Source: Chitiniphilus eburneus (GTDB lineage: Bacteria; Pseudomonadota; Gammaproteobacteria; Burkholderiales; Chitinibacteraceae). From it: 64,000 bases of DNA. Where the stretch lies: assembly GCF_005048205.1 (NCBI RefSeq), contig NZ_SUMF01000007.1:62001-126000 (forward strand), given 5' to 3'. A program made the position numbers and the translations under genes. The notes under the pieces were generated by a model, which was not told where the DNA came from, did no database searches, and saw nothing but the letters and a program-made list of their open reading frames with translations. This document shows positions 17,365 through 26,484 of the stretch, piece by piece (positions within the stretch are counted from its first letter, which is position 1; the number at the start of each line of letters is the position of its first letter).

Positions 17365-18990
17365 TTAGCCGCGCAGCAGGCTCAACACTTGTTGCGGCAG
17401 CGAGTTGGCTTGACCCAGCATCGCAGTACCGGCCTGTTGCAGAATCTGGCCACGGGTCAGGTTCGCGGTTTCCGAAGCGAAGTCCGTGTCCTGAATCCGG
17501 CTACGTGCTGCCGACATGTTCTCGGAAGTCGTTGCCAGGTTGGCCATCGTTGCCGAGAAGCGGCTTTGCAGGGCACCGAACTTGGCACGCTGGTCGTTGA
17601 TGCGGGTCAGTGCATCGTCCACCACGCGCAGGGCCTGGGTTGCCTTGTCCACCGAGGACACATCCAGCTTTTCCACAGTCTTCAGGTCAGCTTGGTAGGT
17701 GGAACCCGAAGCGAACGAGGTGGTGGTCTTGCTGGCGGCGGCCGCAGAGTACATCACACCCGAGGTAAAGCCAGCACCGCTGGTGGTCACCGAGAACGAG
17801 TTGGCGGAGTTCAGGGTCACCTGGCCGGCGAAGGTCACGGAGCCAGTTGTTGCAGCCGTGAACACCGAACTGCTCGACAGGTACTGAGTCGCATCGTTCG
17901 AGTTGGCGGTATCGAAGTTCCAGGCGGTCACCGCGCCACCCATGCCGCTGGCCACACCATTGGCGGAACTCAACACGATGTTGGCACCGTCGTCGGAAGT
18001 CAGCTTGATGCCGTACTGCGTGGTACCGCTGGAATCCTGGAAGGTTTCGACCTGCGCGGTCACGCCGGTTTGCGACGACTTCTGGTTGAACGCCGACACC
18101 GCCTGAGCGTATTCGTCCGCATCCACCGTGCCGTTGTTGTTGGCATCGGACACGTTGAACGACACCGACTGGAACGTATCGCTCTTGGAGCCAACGGCCA
18201 GGGTAAACGTGCCGGTACCCAGCGACAGAACGGTTTCGGTCCGCGCGGTAGCCTTCACACCGGTGTTGGCCTGGTTGATCTTGGCCGCGATATCGCGCGC
18301 CATGTCCGTGCCGGTCACCGAAATCGACGTACCGTTGATGCTGAAGGTGCCGCCGCCGCCAGATACCGCAACGCCAGTCGAATTCACCGTACCCGTGCCG
18401 CCGGCGGCGTAGGTGGAAGAGCCAGTCACGAAGTTGCTGATCGACTTGGCGCCAGTACCGTTGCCCGCGCCCATCTGATAGGTACCGTATTGGGTGGTAC
18501 GCAGGTTGGCGGTGGTGGCGGTGATGGTTTCGTTGGAGTTGGCGCCAACCTGGTAGGTGGCGGCGGTGAACGTGCCGTCGAACAACTTCTGGCCGTTGAA
18601 CTGGGTGGTTTGCGCGGTGCGGTCCAGTTCGGCGGTCAGCGAGGCCACTTCGGCGTTGATCGCATCGCGGTCGCTGGCGGTGTTGGTGGCGTTACCGGCC
18701 TGAACTGCCAGTTCGCGAACCCGTTGCAGCATGTCGGTCATTTGCGACAGCGCGCCTTCGGCGGTCTGCGACAGCGACACACCGTCGTTGGCGTTGCGTT
18801 GTGCCTGATCCATACCGCGGATCTGCGACGTGAAGCGTTGGGAGATCGCCAGACCGGCGGCATCATCCTTGGCGCTGTTGATGCGCAAACCCGAGGAGAG
18901 CCGTTGCAGCGACGTAGTGAGGCTGGTCTGGGAGTTGTTCAGGTTCCGTTGGGAGTTAAGGGACGGAACGTTTGTGTTGATGACTTGCAT
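17365..18990 (-). CDS. fliC: Flagellin
   Basis: The filament subunit, 541 residues. The N-terminal D0/D1 is canonical ([46 protein letters not shown]), as is the C-terminal D1/D0 ([57 protein letters not shown]). The central region, about 170-430, is Ser/Thr/Ala/Gly-rich, surface-exposed and variable, and offers many possible O-glycosylation sites. GAGGAG lies upstream of the ATG and a sigma-28 promoter drives it. Its direct neighbour upstream is the end of a glycan-assembly operon, which suggests that the filament is glycosylated. Confidence 0.98.
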   Translation of the reverse strand: MQVINTNVPSLNSQRNLNNSQTSLTTSLQRLSSGLRINSAKDDAAGLAISQRFTSQIRGMDQAQRNANDGVSLSQTAEGALSQMTDMLQRVRELAVQAGNATNTASDRDAINAEVASLTAELDRTAQTTQFNGQKLFDGTFTAATYQVGANSNETITATTANLRTTQYGTYQMGAGNGTGAKSISNFVTGSSTYAAGGTGTVNSTGVAVSGGGGTFSINGTSISVTGTDMARDIAAKINQANTGVKATARTETVLSLGTGTFTLAVGSKSDTFQSVSFNVSDANNNGTVDADEYAQAVSAFNQKSSQTGVTAQVETFQDSSGTTQYGIKLTSDDGANIVLSSANGVASGMGGAVTAWNFDTANSNDATQYLSSSSVFTAATTGSVTFAGQVTLNSANSFSVTTSGAGFTSGVMYSAAAASKTTTSFASGSTYQADLKTVEKLDVSSVDKATQALRVVDDALTRINDQRAKFGALQSRFSATMANLATTSENMSAARSRIQDTDFASETANLTRGQILQQAGTAMLGQANSLPQQVLSLLRG

Positions 18991-19059
18991 GAGGTTTCTC
19001 CTCGAGAGAACACTTTTCTGGGACGGTCATTCGGGCGGATGTCGATGCCCTTGTTTCCG

Positions 19060-19086
19060 TTATCGACGGGCCGTCGGCTAACTTTA
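19060..19086 (-). promoter_or_regulatory. Sigma-28 (FliA) promoter of fliC
   Basis: On the minus strand TAAAGTTA (19086-19079) is followed after exactly 11 nt by GTCGATAA (19067-19060). The FliA consensus is TAAAGTTT-N11-GCCGATAA, so 14 of 16 positions match. It is about 70 nt upstream of the fliC ATG, giving an estimated leader near 60 nt. Confidence 0.9.
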
Positions 19087-19183
19087 GCCGGAATATGTTT
19101 TTTTTCTCATATGCCCCGAATCCCAGGCTGCTGGCCGGCTGTGAAGCCTTTTCCCACCATGGTGCACCACAACATCCCCACCC

Positions 19184-19213
19184 AAAAGGCCACCACGAAT
19201 GGTGGCCCTTTTT
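19184..19213. terminator. Terminator of the glycan operon
   Basis: A perfect 8 bp stem (19188-19195 with 19200-19207, GGCCACCA/TGGTGGCC, 4 nt loop) is flanked by AAAA and TTTTT, so it can work on both strands. It lies 21 nt past the stop of the large glycosyltransferase and upstream of the fliC promoter, separating the two units. Confidence 0.88.
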
Positions 19214-19234
19214 AAAATCGACCCAGGCGCCGGT

Positions 19235-22200
19235 TCAATCCGGCAGCCAGGCCTGACGCCACCGTTCCAGACTTTTGCCCTGCAACATCCAGTCGTTGCG
19301 GATCGCCTCGCGCAACTGGTCGCCCAGCCCGGCCGTGGCATCCAGATCCGCCAGGTGGGCCCGGATCGCGTCCACCCAGTCGCGGAAGCGATTCTTCACC
19401 AGCGTCACACCGGGCAGGCCGCTGCGATAGCAGACGATATCCGTCGCCACCACCGGGAAGCCGCAGATGCCGTATTCCAGCAGGCGCAGGTTGCTCTTGC
19501 ACTCGTTGAACAGGTTCTGTTCCAGCGGCGCCAGTGCCAGATCGAGATTCAGGCTGGCCAGCTTGGCCGGATACTGATCGATCGGCACGCCAGCATGGAA
19601 CTCGTGCACGTAGGGACGCAGCTTGTCCGGGCACATGCCCAGGAACACCCATTCCACCTCGTCAGCCAGTTCCTTCACCACGTCGGCAATCAGCTCCAGG
19701 TCACCGGTATGGCTGATGCCGCCACCCCAGCCAACCCGCGGTTTGTTGCCGGCACGCCGTTCGCTGGCCGGCAGATTGCCCCACCAGCCCAGCGGCAAGC
19801 GGTTTTCCACCACGCGAATGTCGCGATGCAGGCTCAGCTCTGAATAGGCCTGCGCCAGCGGTGCGGTGGACACAACGAAGCGATCCACCAGGGACAACGA
19901 CTTGCGCATCGACTTCAGCACGTCCTTGGGCAGGTGCTCCCGGTGCGCGCTTTTCATCGGCAGATTGGGCAGGTAATCGTCCAGCTCGTAGACCAGGAAC
20001 GCTGGCGTGGCTTCGCGCATCAGGCGGATGAACTCGATCTGCTCTTCGGTGTTCTGCCGTTGCAGGATGATGGCGTCCGGATTGAACTTGGCCAGCTCGT
20101 ATGGCGGCAGCAGTTCAAAGGAGATGCCGCCGTCGATCAGCAACGCGTCCTCCATCGCCTTGAACGGCTGCAGCATCCGGTAATGTCCGCAACCCATGGT
20201 GTCGCCGGGGTGGGCCAGCACGCGTGGCGCCGGGTTCCACGACAACGGCCGGTGCGTCAGCAGGCTGCGCCGCTCCAGCTCAAAGCCATTGCCGCTCAGC
20301 AACAGGTTGCGGTTGTAGGCGGGATCGTGACCGATGACCGGCCACCATTTGCCGTACATCACGTTCTGTTCACCCTCGAAACGCTTCTGCTTGGCTTTGA
20401 GCGCGGCGGTATCAACCGAATTCTGGCTGACGCTGCCTTCGTGCAGCACCACCGAATAAGGCGTCCACACCGTGAGATAGCCCTGCTCGCGCACCTTGAG
20501 GCAGAGATCCACGTCGTTGTACGACACCTTGAAGTCCTGCTCGTCCATGCCCCCGACCGCCAGGTAGATCGCCTTGCGGATCATCAGGCAGGCAGCAGTC
20601 ACGGCGGCATAGTTCTGGTCGAGCTGCAAACGGTACATATAGCCGGGCGAATCGCCTGGCAACCCCACGAACGGGTGATCGGCCGGGCCGCGCAACCCCA
20701 TCACCACGCCGGCATGCTGAACCCGGCTGTCCGGGTAATAGAGCTTGGCTCCGACGATCCCCACCTCAGGGCGCTGTGCGTGGTTGAGCAAGGCATCCAG
20801 CCAGTCTGGCCGGACGATGGCGGTATCGTTGTTCAACAGCACCAGATAATCGCCGCGCGCTTCGTGCACCGCCGCGTTGTTGATCGCCGAGAAATTGAAC
20901 GGATGCGGATAACGCAGCACGCGCACCCGGTCCGATTGCAACGACACCAGGTTATCCAGGTAGCGCTTGGCTTCCGGGGTTTCGCTGTTGTTATCCACCA
21001 CGATCAATTCGTAGTTCGGATAGGCCGTCTTCTCCATCAGCGTTTCGACGCACCGCCGCAGCATCGGCAGTTGATCCTTGGTCGGGATGATGATGGACAC
21101 GAAGGGCTGAACCGCGTGCTGGTACAGCACACGCTGCAATCCCGGCGCAGCCCCCGGCTGGATTTCGTGGGAAATGCCCATGCGTTGCAGGTGCGCGCTG
21201 GCGGCGGCCCGTGCGGCCGCAGCGATGTCCTCCCGTGCGATCCAGGCGCCGAAGGGTTGCAGGCTGTGGTACAGCAGATGGTCGAGATGGCCGATGGTAT
21301 GCAAGCCTTTTTCTTCCAGGATGCGGTACAGCAGCTCCAGATGCCCCGCTTCGCCCAGCGTCACCGGCCAGCCGCCCAGATCGAGCAGGCACTGGCGCTG
21401 AATCGCGAAGGCCCGGCCCACGTAGGGCATGCTACGCAACAGATCCAGGTTGAAATCCGGCTTGTAGATGGGATCGCCATACCCCCCGGCCGGCTGCATC
21501 GTATCTTCGTCGGCGTAGGCGCAGGTCAGCTCGGGGTACTGGTTGATTCCCTCGGCCAGATGCAGCAATGCCGCCGGCTCGAGCTGATCGCCCGCGTGCA
21601 GCAGGAACAACCAGTCGGCGCTCGATTGGCGCACTGCGTCGTTCAGGCGGGCTGGCCAGTCATCCCCCGCCTGAATCCAGTGCACGCGCTCGCTGTCGGC
21701 CGAGGGCGGCGCAGCATTGCACGACACGATGAGTATCGACGCGGCCTTGTACAACTGATCGCCCGCGTTATTCAGCGTTTCCACCACCTGCCGGGTGTTA
21801 CCCAGCAGATCGAGTACCACGACGGCAATCGCCGGCTGCAGGCTCCAGCTTTCCATCCGGAGATCGAAGTGCCTGCCTTCACTCGACGTCAGACGTTGTT
21901 GCGCCAGCCAGTTGCCATAATCGCCCTCCCCGGCGGGCGGGGCCACTTTGCCGCTGAGCGTGCTGACCGGGTTCTCTTCGAGATTGGCCGGGGTTTCGAG
22001 ATCGACCAGCATCTGCTCGCGCGCCAGGCGTACCTGCTCTGATTTGACCCCGCCATGGCGCTCGTAGATCTTGCGGAACAATGCGGGGAAGTTCTTGCGC
22101 TGCCGCAGCGACATCCGATCCTTCTCGGTTTCGCGCACCCGTACTTCCACCGTCGGGGTCTGCAAATGCACCAGCGGATAATTGCCAGCCAGGCGCAGCA

Positions 22201-23683
22201 GCATTTCCCAGTCTTCCAGCGCCGGCAACGTTTCATCGAAGCCGCCAACCCGCGCAAAAGCGCGGTGAGGATGGCACCAGGTATTCACCGGGATGTAATT
22301 GGAGACCTGCAGGCGTTCTATCGAGAATACATTGTGCGGATAAGGGATCGCCCGGGCCCCGGTGATGCGCTGGCCGTTCTCGAGCACCTCTTCGTTCACG
22401 TACCAGGAATCGGTGTAATACACCACCTCCGGATCCTGGCCGATCGCCGCAGCCAGAACCTCCAGATGGTTCGGATACATCATGTCGTCATCGTCCAGAT
22501 AACAGACATGTCGCCCGCGTGCGAGGCGCAAGGCGGTATTGCGCCCTGCGGACAGGCCGCGGTTGGTATCGTGCCGCACATAGGTGATCGGAAAATCGCA
22601 TTGCTGGAGCAAATGCTCGACCGGCTCGCCGCAATCGTTGACCAGCACCAGCTCGAAATCGCGGCAGGTCTGCGCCGCCACGCTGGCCAGTGCATCCAGC
22701 AGCATCTGCGGGCGGTTGTAGGTGGTGATAATGATGGTAAACAGCGGCGCGTTGGGGCCAGGCAACGACACCTGCTGTGCAGCCGCCGTCGCCGGGCCGA
22801 ACAATTGCTGGTGGATCGCCGCCGCGCGTGCCTCGTACTTCGCCCGGACCTCCTCGCTGTAGCCCGAGGCACGCTGGGCATACAGCCCCCAGATCCGCGC
22901 CGCGCCAGCCCGCATACGCTCCCGCGTAGCGGGGTCGGCGAGATTCAGCTCCAGAATCTCGGTATGTTCGGCCAGCGGTTTCTCGGAGCCATAAAAGCTT
23001 TGCGAAATCTGCCCGCCATGCACGCGATAGCCAACGCTGGGCTGGTGCAGGAAAACAAAATCGGGGAATTGACGAGCGATGCGCGTCCACAATTCCCAAT
23101 CGCCGGCTACCAGATCAGGCCGGTGTACCGTGCCGCCCGGAAGGCGGAACCGTGGATAGGCGTCGCGTCGCAACATGACCGCCGACGGCGTGATGTAATT
23201 ATCGTGACTCAGCAGATTCACGATTTCGTCGCGATGGCCAAAATACGAGTGGGGACAATGCCCAGGATGCTCGGCATAGCGCACCAGCTTGCCGTCGTCG
23301 TCGATCCAGTTGCATTGGGTATAGGCGAGCGCGGATTCCGGATGCAGCTCCAAGGCGGCAAACAACGATGCCAGATGATCCGGATAAATCACGTCGTCCG
23401 AGCCCAGCACCACGACATAGCGACCACTACCGGCATCGAGACATCGATTGTAATTGCCCATCATCCCCAGGTTTTGCGGATTGATCTCCAGTCTGAAACG
23501 GGGATCGTTCGCGTATTGCTGCAAGACAGCAACGCTGTCGTCGGTGGAGCAATCGTCGAAAACAATCAGCTCCAGCGAAACGCCACTTTGCGCCAGCACC
23601 GACTCCACGGTCTGGCCGATGAATCGTGCGTTGTTGTAGGACATTACCGCGACGGTAACGTCGATAGATTCTTGTTTGATCAT
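19235..23683 (-). CDS. Giant multi-domain glycosyltransferase (GT2 repeats plus GT-B)
   Basis: A 1482-residue predicted cytosolic glycan polymerase or assembly enzyme. Domains in order are: GT2 at about 6-230 (VTVAVMSYNNARFIGQTVESV, GSDDVIYPDHL); a second GT2 at about 313-540 (FTIIITTYNRPQMLLDAL, CYLDDDDMMYPNHL); a divergent GT-A-like region at about 600-800 (FLLHAGDQLEPAAL, YADEDT); a GT2 at about 860-1090 (VSIIIPTKDQLPMLRRC, VLLNNDTAIVRPDW, NDVDLCLKVREQG); and a C-terminal GT-B-like region at about 1150-1470 (AHPGDTMGCGHYRM, RVGWGGGISHTGDL, LLEYGICGFPVVATD). I start at MIKQESIDV; an earlier ATG at 23716 would overlap the upstream gene. It is the last gene of the operon and adjoins fliC. Acceptor and sugars are unknown. 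Confidence 0.88.
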   Translation of the reverse strand: MIKQESIDVTVAVMSYNNARFIGQTVESVLAQSGVSLELIVFDDCSTDDSVAVLQQYANDPRFRLEINPQNLGMMGNYNRCLDAGSGRYVVVLGSDDVIYPDHLASLFAALELHPESALAYTQCNWIDDDGKLVRYAEHPGHCPHSYFGHRDEIVNLLSHDNYITPSAVMLRRDAYPRFRLPGGTVHRPDLVAGDWELWTRIARQFPDFVFLHQPSVGYRVHGGQISQSFYGSEKPLAEHTEILELNLADPATRERMRAGAARIWGLYAQRASGYSEEVRAKYEARAAAIHQQLFGPATAAAQQVSLPGPNAPLFTIIITTYNRPQMLLDALASVAAQTCRDFELVLVNDCGEPVEHLLQQCDFPITYVRHDTNRGLSAGRNTALRLARGRHVCYLDDDDMMYPNHLEVLAAAIGQDPEVVYYTDSWYVNEEVLENGQRITGARAIPYPHNVFSIERLQVSNYIPVNTWCHPHRAFARVGGFDETLPALEDWEMLLRLAGNYPLVHLQTPTVEVRVRETEKDRMSLRQRKNFPALFRKIYERHGGVKSEQVRLAREQMLVDLETPANLEENPVSTLSGKVAPPAGEGDYGNWLAQQRLTSSEGRHFDLRMESWSLQPAIAVVVLDLLGNTRQVVETLNNAGDQLYKAASILIVSCNAAPPSADSERVHWIQAGDDWPARLNDAVRQSSADWLFLLHAGDQLEPAALLHLAEGINQYPELTCAYADEDTMQPAGGYGDPIYKPDFNLDLLRSMPYVGRAFAIQRQCLLDLGGWPVTLGEAGHLELLYRILEEKGLHTIGHLDHLLYHSLQPFGAWIAREDIAAAARAAASAHLQRMGISHEIQPGAAPGLQRVLYQHAVQPFVSIIIPTKDQLPMLRRCVETLMEKTAYPNYELIVVDNNSETPEAKRYLDNLVSLQSDRVRVLRYPHPFNFSAINNAAVHEARGDYLVLLNNDTAIVRPDWLDALLNHAQRPEVGIVGAKLYYPDSRVQHAGVVMGLRGPADHPFVGLPGDSPGYMYRLQLDQNYAAVTAACLMIRKAIYLAVGGMDEQDFKVSYNDVDLCLKVREQGYLTVWTPYSVVLHEGSVSQNSVDTAALKAKQKRFEGEQNVMYGKWWPVIGHDPAYNRNLLLSGNGFELERRSLLTHRPLSWNPAPRVLAHPGDTMGCGHYRMLQPFKAMEDALLIDGGISFELLPPYELAKFNPDAIILQRQNTEEQIEFIRLMREATPAFLVYELDDYLPNLPMKSAHREHLPKDVLKSMRKSLSLVDRFVVSTAPLAQAYSELSLHRDIRVVENRLPLGWWGNLPASERRAGNKPRVGWGGGISHTGDLELIADVVKELADEVEWVFLGMCPDKLRPYVHEFHAGVPIDQYPAKLASLNLDLALAPLEQNLFNECKSNLRLLEYGICGFPVVATDIVCYRSGLPGVTLVKNRFRDWVDAIRAHLADLDATAGLGDQLREAIRNDWMLQGKSLERWRQAWLPD

Positions 23684-23700
23684 GGGATTGAATCCGGCTC

Positions 23701-24774
23701 CTAAATCCGATGCCAACCGTCAGCCGATTTTCGCTGGATCAGCAGGGGCGCTGCATCGGCGAAATACTGTTCGCTGGTGGTTGGGTTGAATAACAGCCAG
23801 TCACGGAACTCGGCAATCTGCTTTTTCAAAAAATCCTGATGCCGCGAAATCAAACGCAGTTTCGGCACCAATTCATCCAACTGACGCGCTACCAGACCGA
23901 TATTGTCGCGGTGCTGGAACTGAATGCCGCGCTTTCCCTTTTCTTCCGCCTGGTTCGGCGCGAAATAAAGTGCCGGCCGGCCGAAAGTGAATGCATAGGT
24001 GAAGCCGGTGCCCGAGATATCGGTGATCATCATGTTGGTCTGCGCGTAGCGCTCGAAATAGTTGCCGCTCCGGTCCAGGACAAAGCGCGGATTCCCCTCG
24101 AAACGGCTCACGATCTGCTCGACCACCGGCCGATCCTGATCGCGCCAGGATTCCATATGCGGCCGGAAGACAAAACGCATTCCTTCGTCCAGGATTGCCG
24201 CTGCGATCTGCTCGCCATGGACGCGCAGCACCGAAAAGCCGCGATTGATGTAATACGCGTGTGTCGGGGCGAAAATCACGGTGGGGCAGTCATCGGGGGG
24301 CTGCAGATGCGATTCGCTCAACTGTAGCCGTTGACCATCCAGTTTGGGATAGCCCAACGGCAACAGGATCTTGTTATGCCATCCCCGGCGCTGTCCCAAC
24401 TCGGAAAACTCATCGATATGGTGTTTGCCCGCGCAGGCGATGACGTCGTAGTGATCGAACATGGCCTCGTCGTAGACACCTTCCAGGCTGGTCAACGATA
24501 CGAGGAAGTGCACCCGCAGCGCCCCTTGTGGAAAGTGCGCCGCCTGACCCACGAACGGACTCAGATAAAGATCTGCACTCTGACCACCCACGGCCTCGAG
24601 CGGTACACCGAAATGGTATTCGATCCCTTCCACGCGGTTCAGCGGAAAGCTTTCGGCCGGAAACGCGTTCAACCAACGCACCTGCCAACCCGCCTTGGCC
24701 AACAGCTCGGGAATGCGCCCCAGATTCAATACGTGGGATATATGGAAGCAGTAACAGACCACTTGCGGTTTCAT
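23701..24774 (-). CDS. CDP-glycerol glycerophosphotransferase-like protein
   Basis: A 357-residue cytosolic protein resembling the CDP-glycerol:poly(glycerophosphate) glycerophosphotransferase family (GT-B fold). The family-like C-terminal half has FAPTHAYY, then FRPHMESWRD, DRSGNYFERYAQTNMMITDISGTGFTYAFTFGRPALYF, in which the TDISGT and His-containing segments correspond to the nucleotide and phosphate site. Family members transfer alcohol phosphates from CDP donors to wall or capsule polymers. In this operon, where a CDP-type phosphoramidate donor appears to be made, it is a candidate phosphoryl or phosphoramidyl transferase; that is inference. AAGGAG lies 11 nt before the chosen ATG. Confidence 0.7.
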   Translation of the reverse strand: MKPQVVCYCFHISHVLNLGRIPELLAKAGWQVRWLNAFPAESFPLNRVEGIEYHFGVPLEAVGGQSADLYLSPFVGQAAHFPQGALRVHFLVSLTSLEGVYDEAMFDHYDVIACAGKHHIDEFSELGQRRGWHNKILLPLGYPKLDGQRLQLSESHLQPPDDCPTVIFAPTHAYYINRGFSVLRVHGEQIAAAILDEGMRFVFRPHMESWRDQDRPVVEQIVSRFEGNPRFVLDRSGNYFERYAQTNMMITDISGTGFTYAFTFGRPALYFAPNQAEEKGKRGIQFQHRDNIGLVARQLDELVPKLRLISRHQDFLKKQIAEFRDWLLFNPTTSEQYFADAAPLLIQRKSADGWHRI

Positions 24775-24817
24775 GGGTGAGCGCACTCCTTGTGCCGTGC
24801 CGCGAAGATTGAAAACT

Positions 24818-26008
24818 TCAAATACCGAGTTGACGGGCCTGCTGCTCGTCGAGATAGTCGATCAAGGCACGACCACGGTAATCGCGCCTTGCCAGATCGG
24901 CGCCTGCTGCCAGTAACAATTGCATCGGTGCGTTGTCTCCATGCCGCAGTGCGGCATCCTTTGCATACATCAGCACCGTGGTTCCATTGAAATTGCTGTC
25001 GTTCGGATCGGCGCCGGCCTCCAGCAGCAATCGCATCACCTCGACCTGGCCATGATAAGCAGCCACGATCAACGCCGACCAACCGCGATCATTTTTTTCA
25101 TCGATATAGCCGAGATTGGGCAGAAGCCGCCTCACGATGTCGGCCTGCCCTGATTCGCATGCCTGCAATACAATACTCAGCCGATCGATATAAACCTCCA
25201 GATCGTAATCGATGGTGGCAATCACCAGGCTGTCATCCGTGCGACGCACCAGTTCGCCAGGGCGCAATCCGCTGCGAACGTCCTCCACCACGCTGGCGCC
25301 AACCACTGCTTCCCCATGCAATCGAGGCAACTGGTAGCGACGATGGGCAAAGGCGAGGATTTGTCGCTTGATCTCTATCGCGGTCTTGTGAAGATCGAGT
25401 TGCAGTTGCTGATAATCGATACTGCTACGCGAATAATAGGAGGCACCCAGCGCGGGCTGCGGCCTGCTGTTCGCCCGCCGATGCAGGATGTCATCCAGTT
25501 GCTCGCACACCAGCGCCGTGCCATGGCGCAGATAAGCCATGTACAGTTGGGCGCAGGTCATGTCCGGGTCAATGGGAAACGCCCGTTGCGCGACAATCGG
25601 CCCGGTATCGATGCCGGCATCGATCTCATGCAAAGTGACGCCGCTTTCCGCCTCCCCTCGCAAGATCGGCCAAGCGGAGGTATACATCCCTTTGTAGGCC
25701 GGCAAGAGGGAAAAGTGGATATTGTAGAGCCGCGCGGAAACAAAGCGGCCGGGCTTTAGCAGACGATCGTATTCCAGTGAAATGAATACGCAATCGGGCA
25801 ATTGCTGAGCCTGATCCATTTCGATGAGCGGCACCTGCAATGCCCTGGCCCGCGCCGCATAAGAACGTTGCCATCCATCCAGGCCGGTGTCGTTGCGATT
25901 GCATAACGCAAAAAAACGGCAGCCGGAATAATGTGCCAATGCGTATTCAAGCACCTCGATGGCAATGCTGTTCTTGCCCGCAATGCAGATATTAGCCGGC
26001 AGCATCAT
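24818..26008 (-). CDS. Sugar N-formyltransferase with C-terminal ankyrin repeats (QdtF-like)
   Basis: A 396-residue enzyme expected to formylate a dTDP-amino sugar from N10-formyl-tetrahydrofolate. The formyltransferase core at about 5-200 contains YNIHFSLLPAYKGMYTSAWPI and IDAGIDTGPIVAQ, giving the Asn-His-Asp catalytic set. A Formyl_trans_C-like segment covers about 200-275. The C-terminal 110 residues are ankyrin repeats (DRGWSALIVAAYHGQVEVMRLLLEAGADPND, PMQLLLAAGADLARRDYRGRALIDYL). QdtF of Providencia alcalifaciens, which makes dTDP-Qui3NFo, has this architecture, with the ankyrin part forming a second nucleotide-sugar site. The start (ATGATG at 26008) overlaps the ketoisomerase gene by 17 nt. 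Confidence 0.87.
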   Translation of the reverse strand: MMLPANICIAGKNSIAIEVLEYALAHYSGCRFFALCNRNDTGLDGWQRSYAARARALQVPLIEMDQAQQLPDCVFISLEYDRLLKPGRFVSARLYNIHFSLLPAYKGMYTSAWPILRGEAESGVTLHEIDAGIDTGPIVAQRAFPIDPDMTCAQLYMAYLRHGTALVCEQLDDILHRRANSRPQPALGASYYSRSSIDYQQLQLDLHKTAIEIKRQILAFAHRRYQLPRLHGEAVVGASVVEDVRSGLRPGELVRRTDDSLVIATIDYDLEVYIDRLSIVLQACESGQADIVRRLLPNLGYIDEKNDRGWSALIVAAYHGQVEVMRLLLEAGADPNDSNFNGTTVLMYAKDAALRHGDNAPMQLLLAAGADLARRDYRGRALIDYLDEQQARQLGI

Positions 26009-26399
26009 TGGCCAACTGTTGGAAAATCACGCGATCCCGGATGTAATCCTGCTCGTTGTAGTAATCGTCCGCCAGCACCAACAGGACACAATCGGGTGAA
26101 AAATCGTACATTTCATGCCAGATCATCGGCTCGATGAGCAGGCCTTGCGCCGGGTGTTCCAGCAGCATCTCGATCTGCTCCCGGCCGTCGTCCAGCAGAA
26201 AACGGCAGCTTCCCCGTACCACAACAGCCATCTGGCGTGCCACGCGGTGGGCGTGGAAACCACGGCGCACCCCTTGCTGGGTATCGAACAGGTAATAAAC
26301 GCGTTTCACCGCAAAAGGTACATTGCGCACCTCTTCAAGGGCGATCAGCGCTCCTCGCTCGTCACCGTGTTTCTGCAATTGCATCAGCTTGATGTTCAT
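25992..26399 (-). CDS. dTDP-4-keto-6-deoxyglucose 3,4-ketoisomerase (FdtA/QdtA family)
   Basis: A 135-residue cupin of the WxcM/FdtA family (MNIKLMQLQKHGDERGALIALEEVRNVPFAVKRVYYLF). It has the family marks GFHAHRVARQMAVVVRGSCRFLLDDG (the two catalytic His region) and IEPMIWHEMYDFSPDCVLLVLAD. These enzymes convert dTDP-4-keto-6-deoxyglucose to the 3-keto isomer. Whether the product is gluco (QdtA, leading to Qui3N) or galacto (FdtA, leading to Fuc3N) cannot be decided by eye. It sits between the aminotransferase and the formyltransferase that would act next. RmlA and RmlB, which make the precursor, are not in this window. Confidence 0.9.
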   Translation of the reverse strand: MNIKLMQLQKHGDERGALIALEEVRNVPFAVKRVYYLFDTQQGVRRGFHAHRVARQMAVVVRGSCRFLLDDGREQIEMLLEHPAQGLLIEPMIWHEMYDFSPDCVLLVLADDYYNEQDYIRDRVIFQQLANDAAG

Positions 26400-26484
26400 T
26401 GTCTTTCAATTAACCCTATGTGCAAAAAAAGCCGTGCCACGATGACGCCTCAAGATGGATGGCCAAAGGCGATGTAAGAGCACT

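Noticed and set aside
17227-19215. 662-codon open frame on the plus strand
   Set aside because: Antisense to fliC and flaG, and it runs across the fliC promoter. Its length is a by-product of flagellin codon bias.
19934-23704. Long plus-strand frames (702 and 549 codons)
   Set aside because: Antisense to the giant glycosyltransferase, whose domains are well supported.
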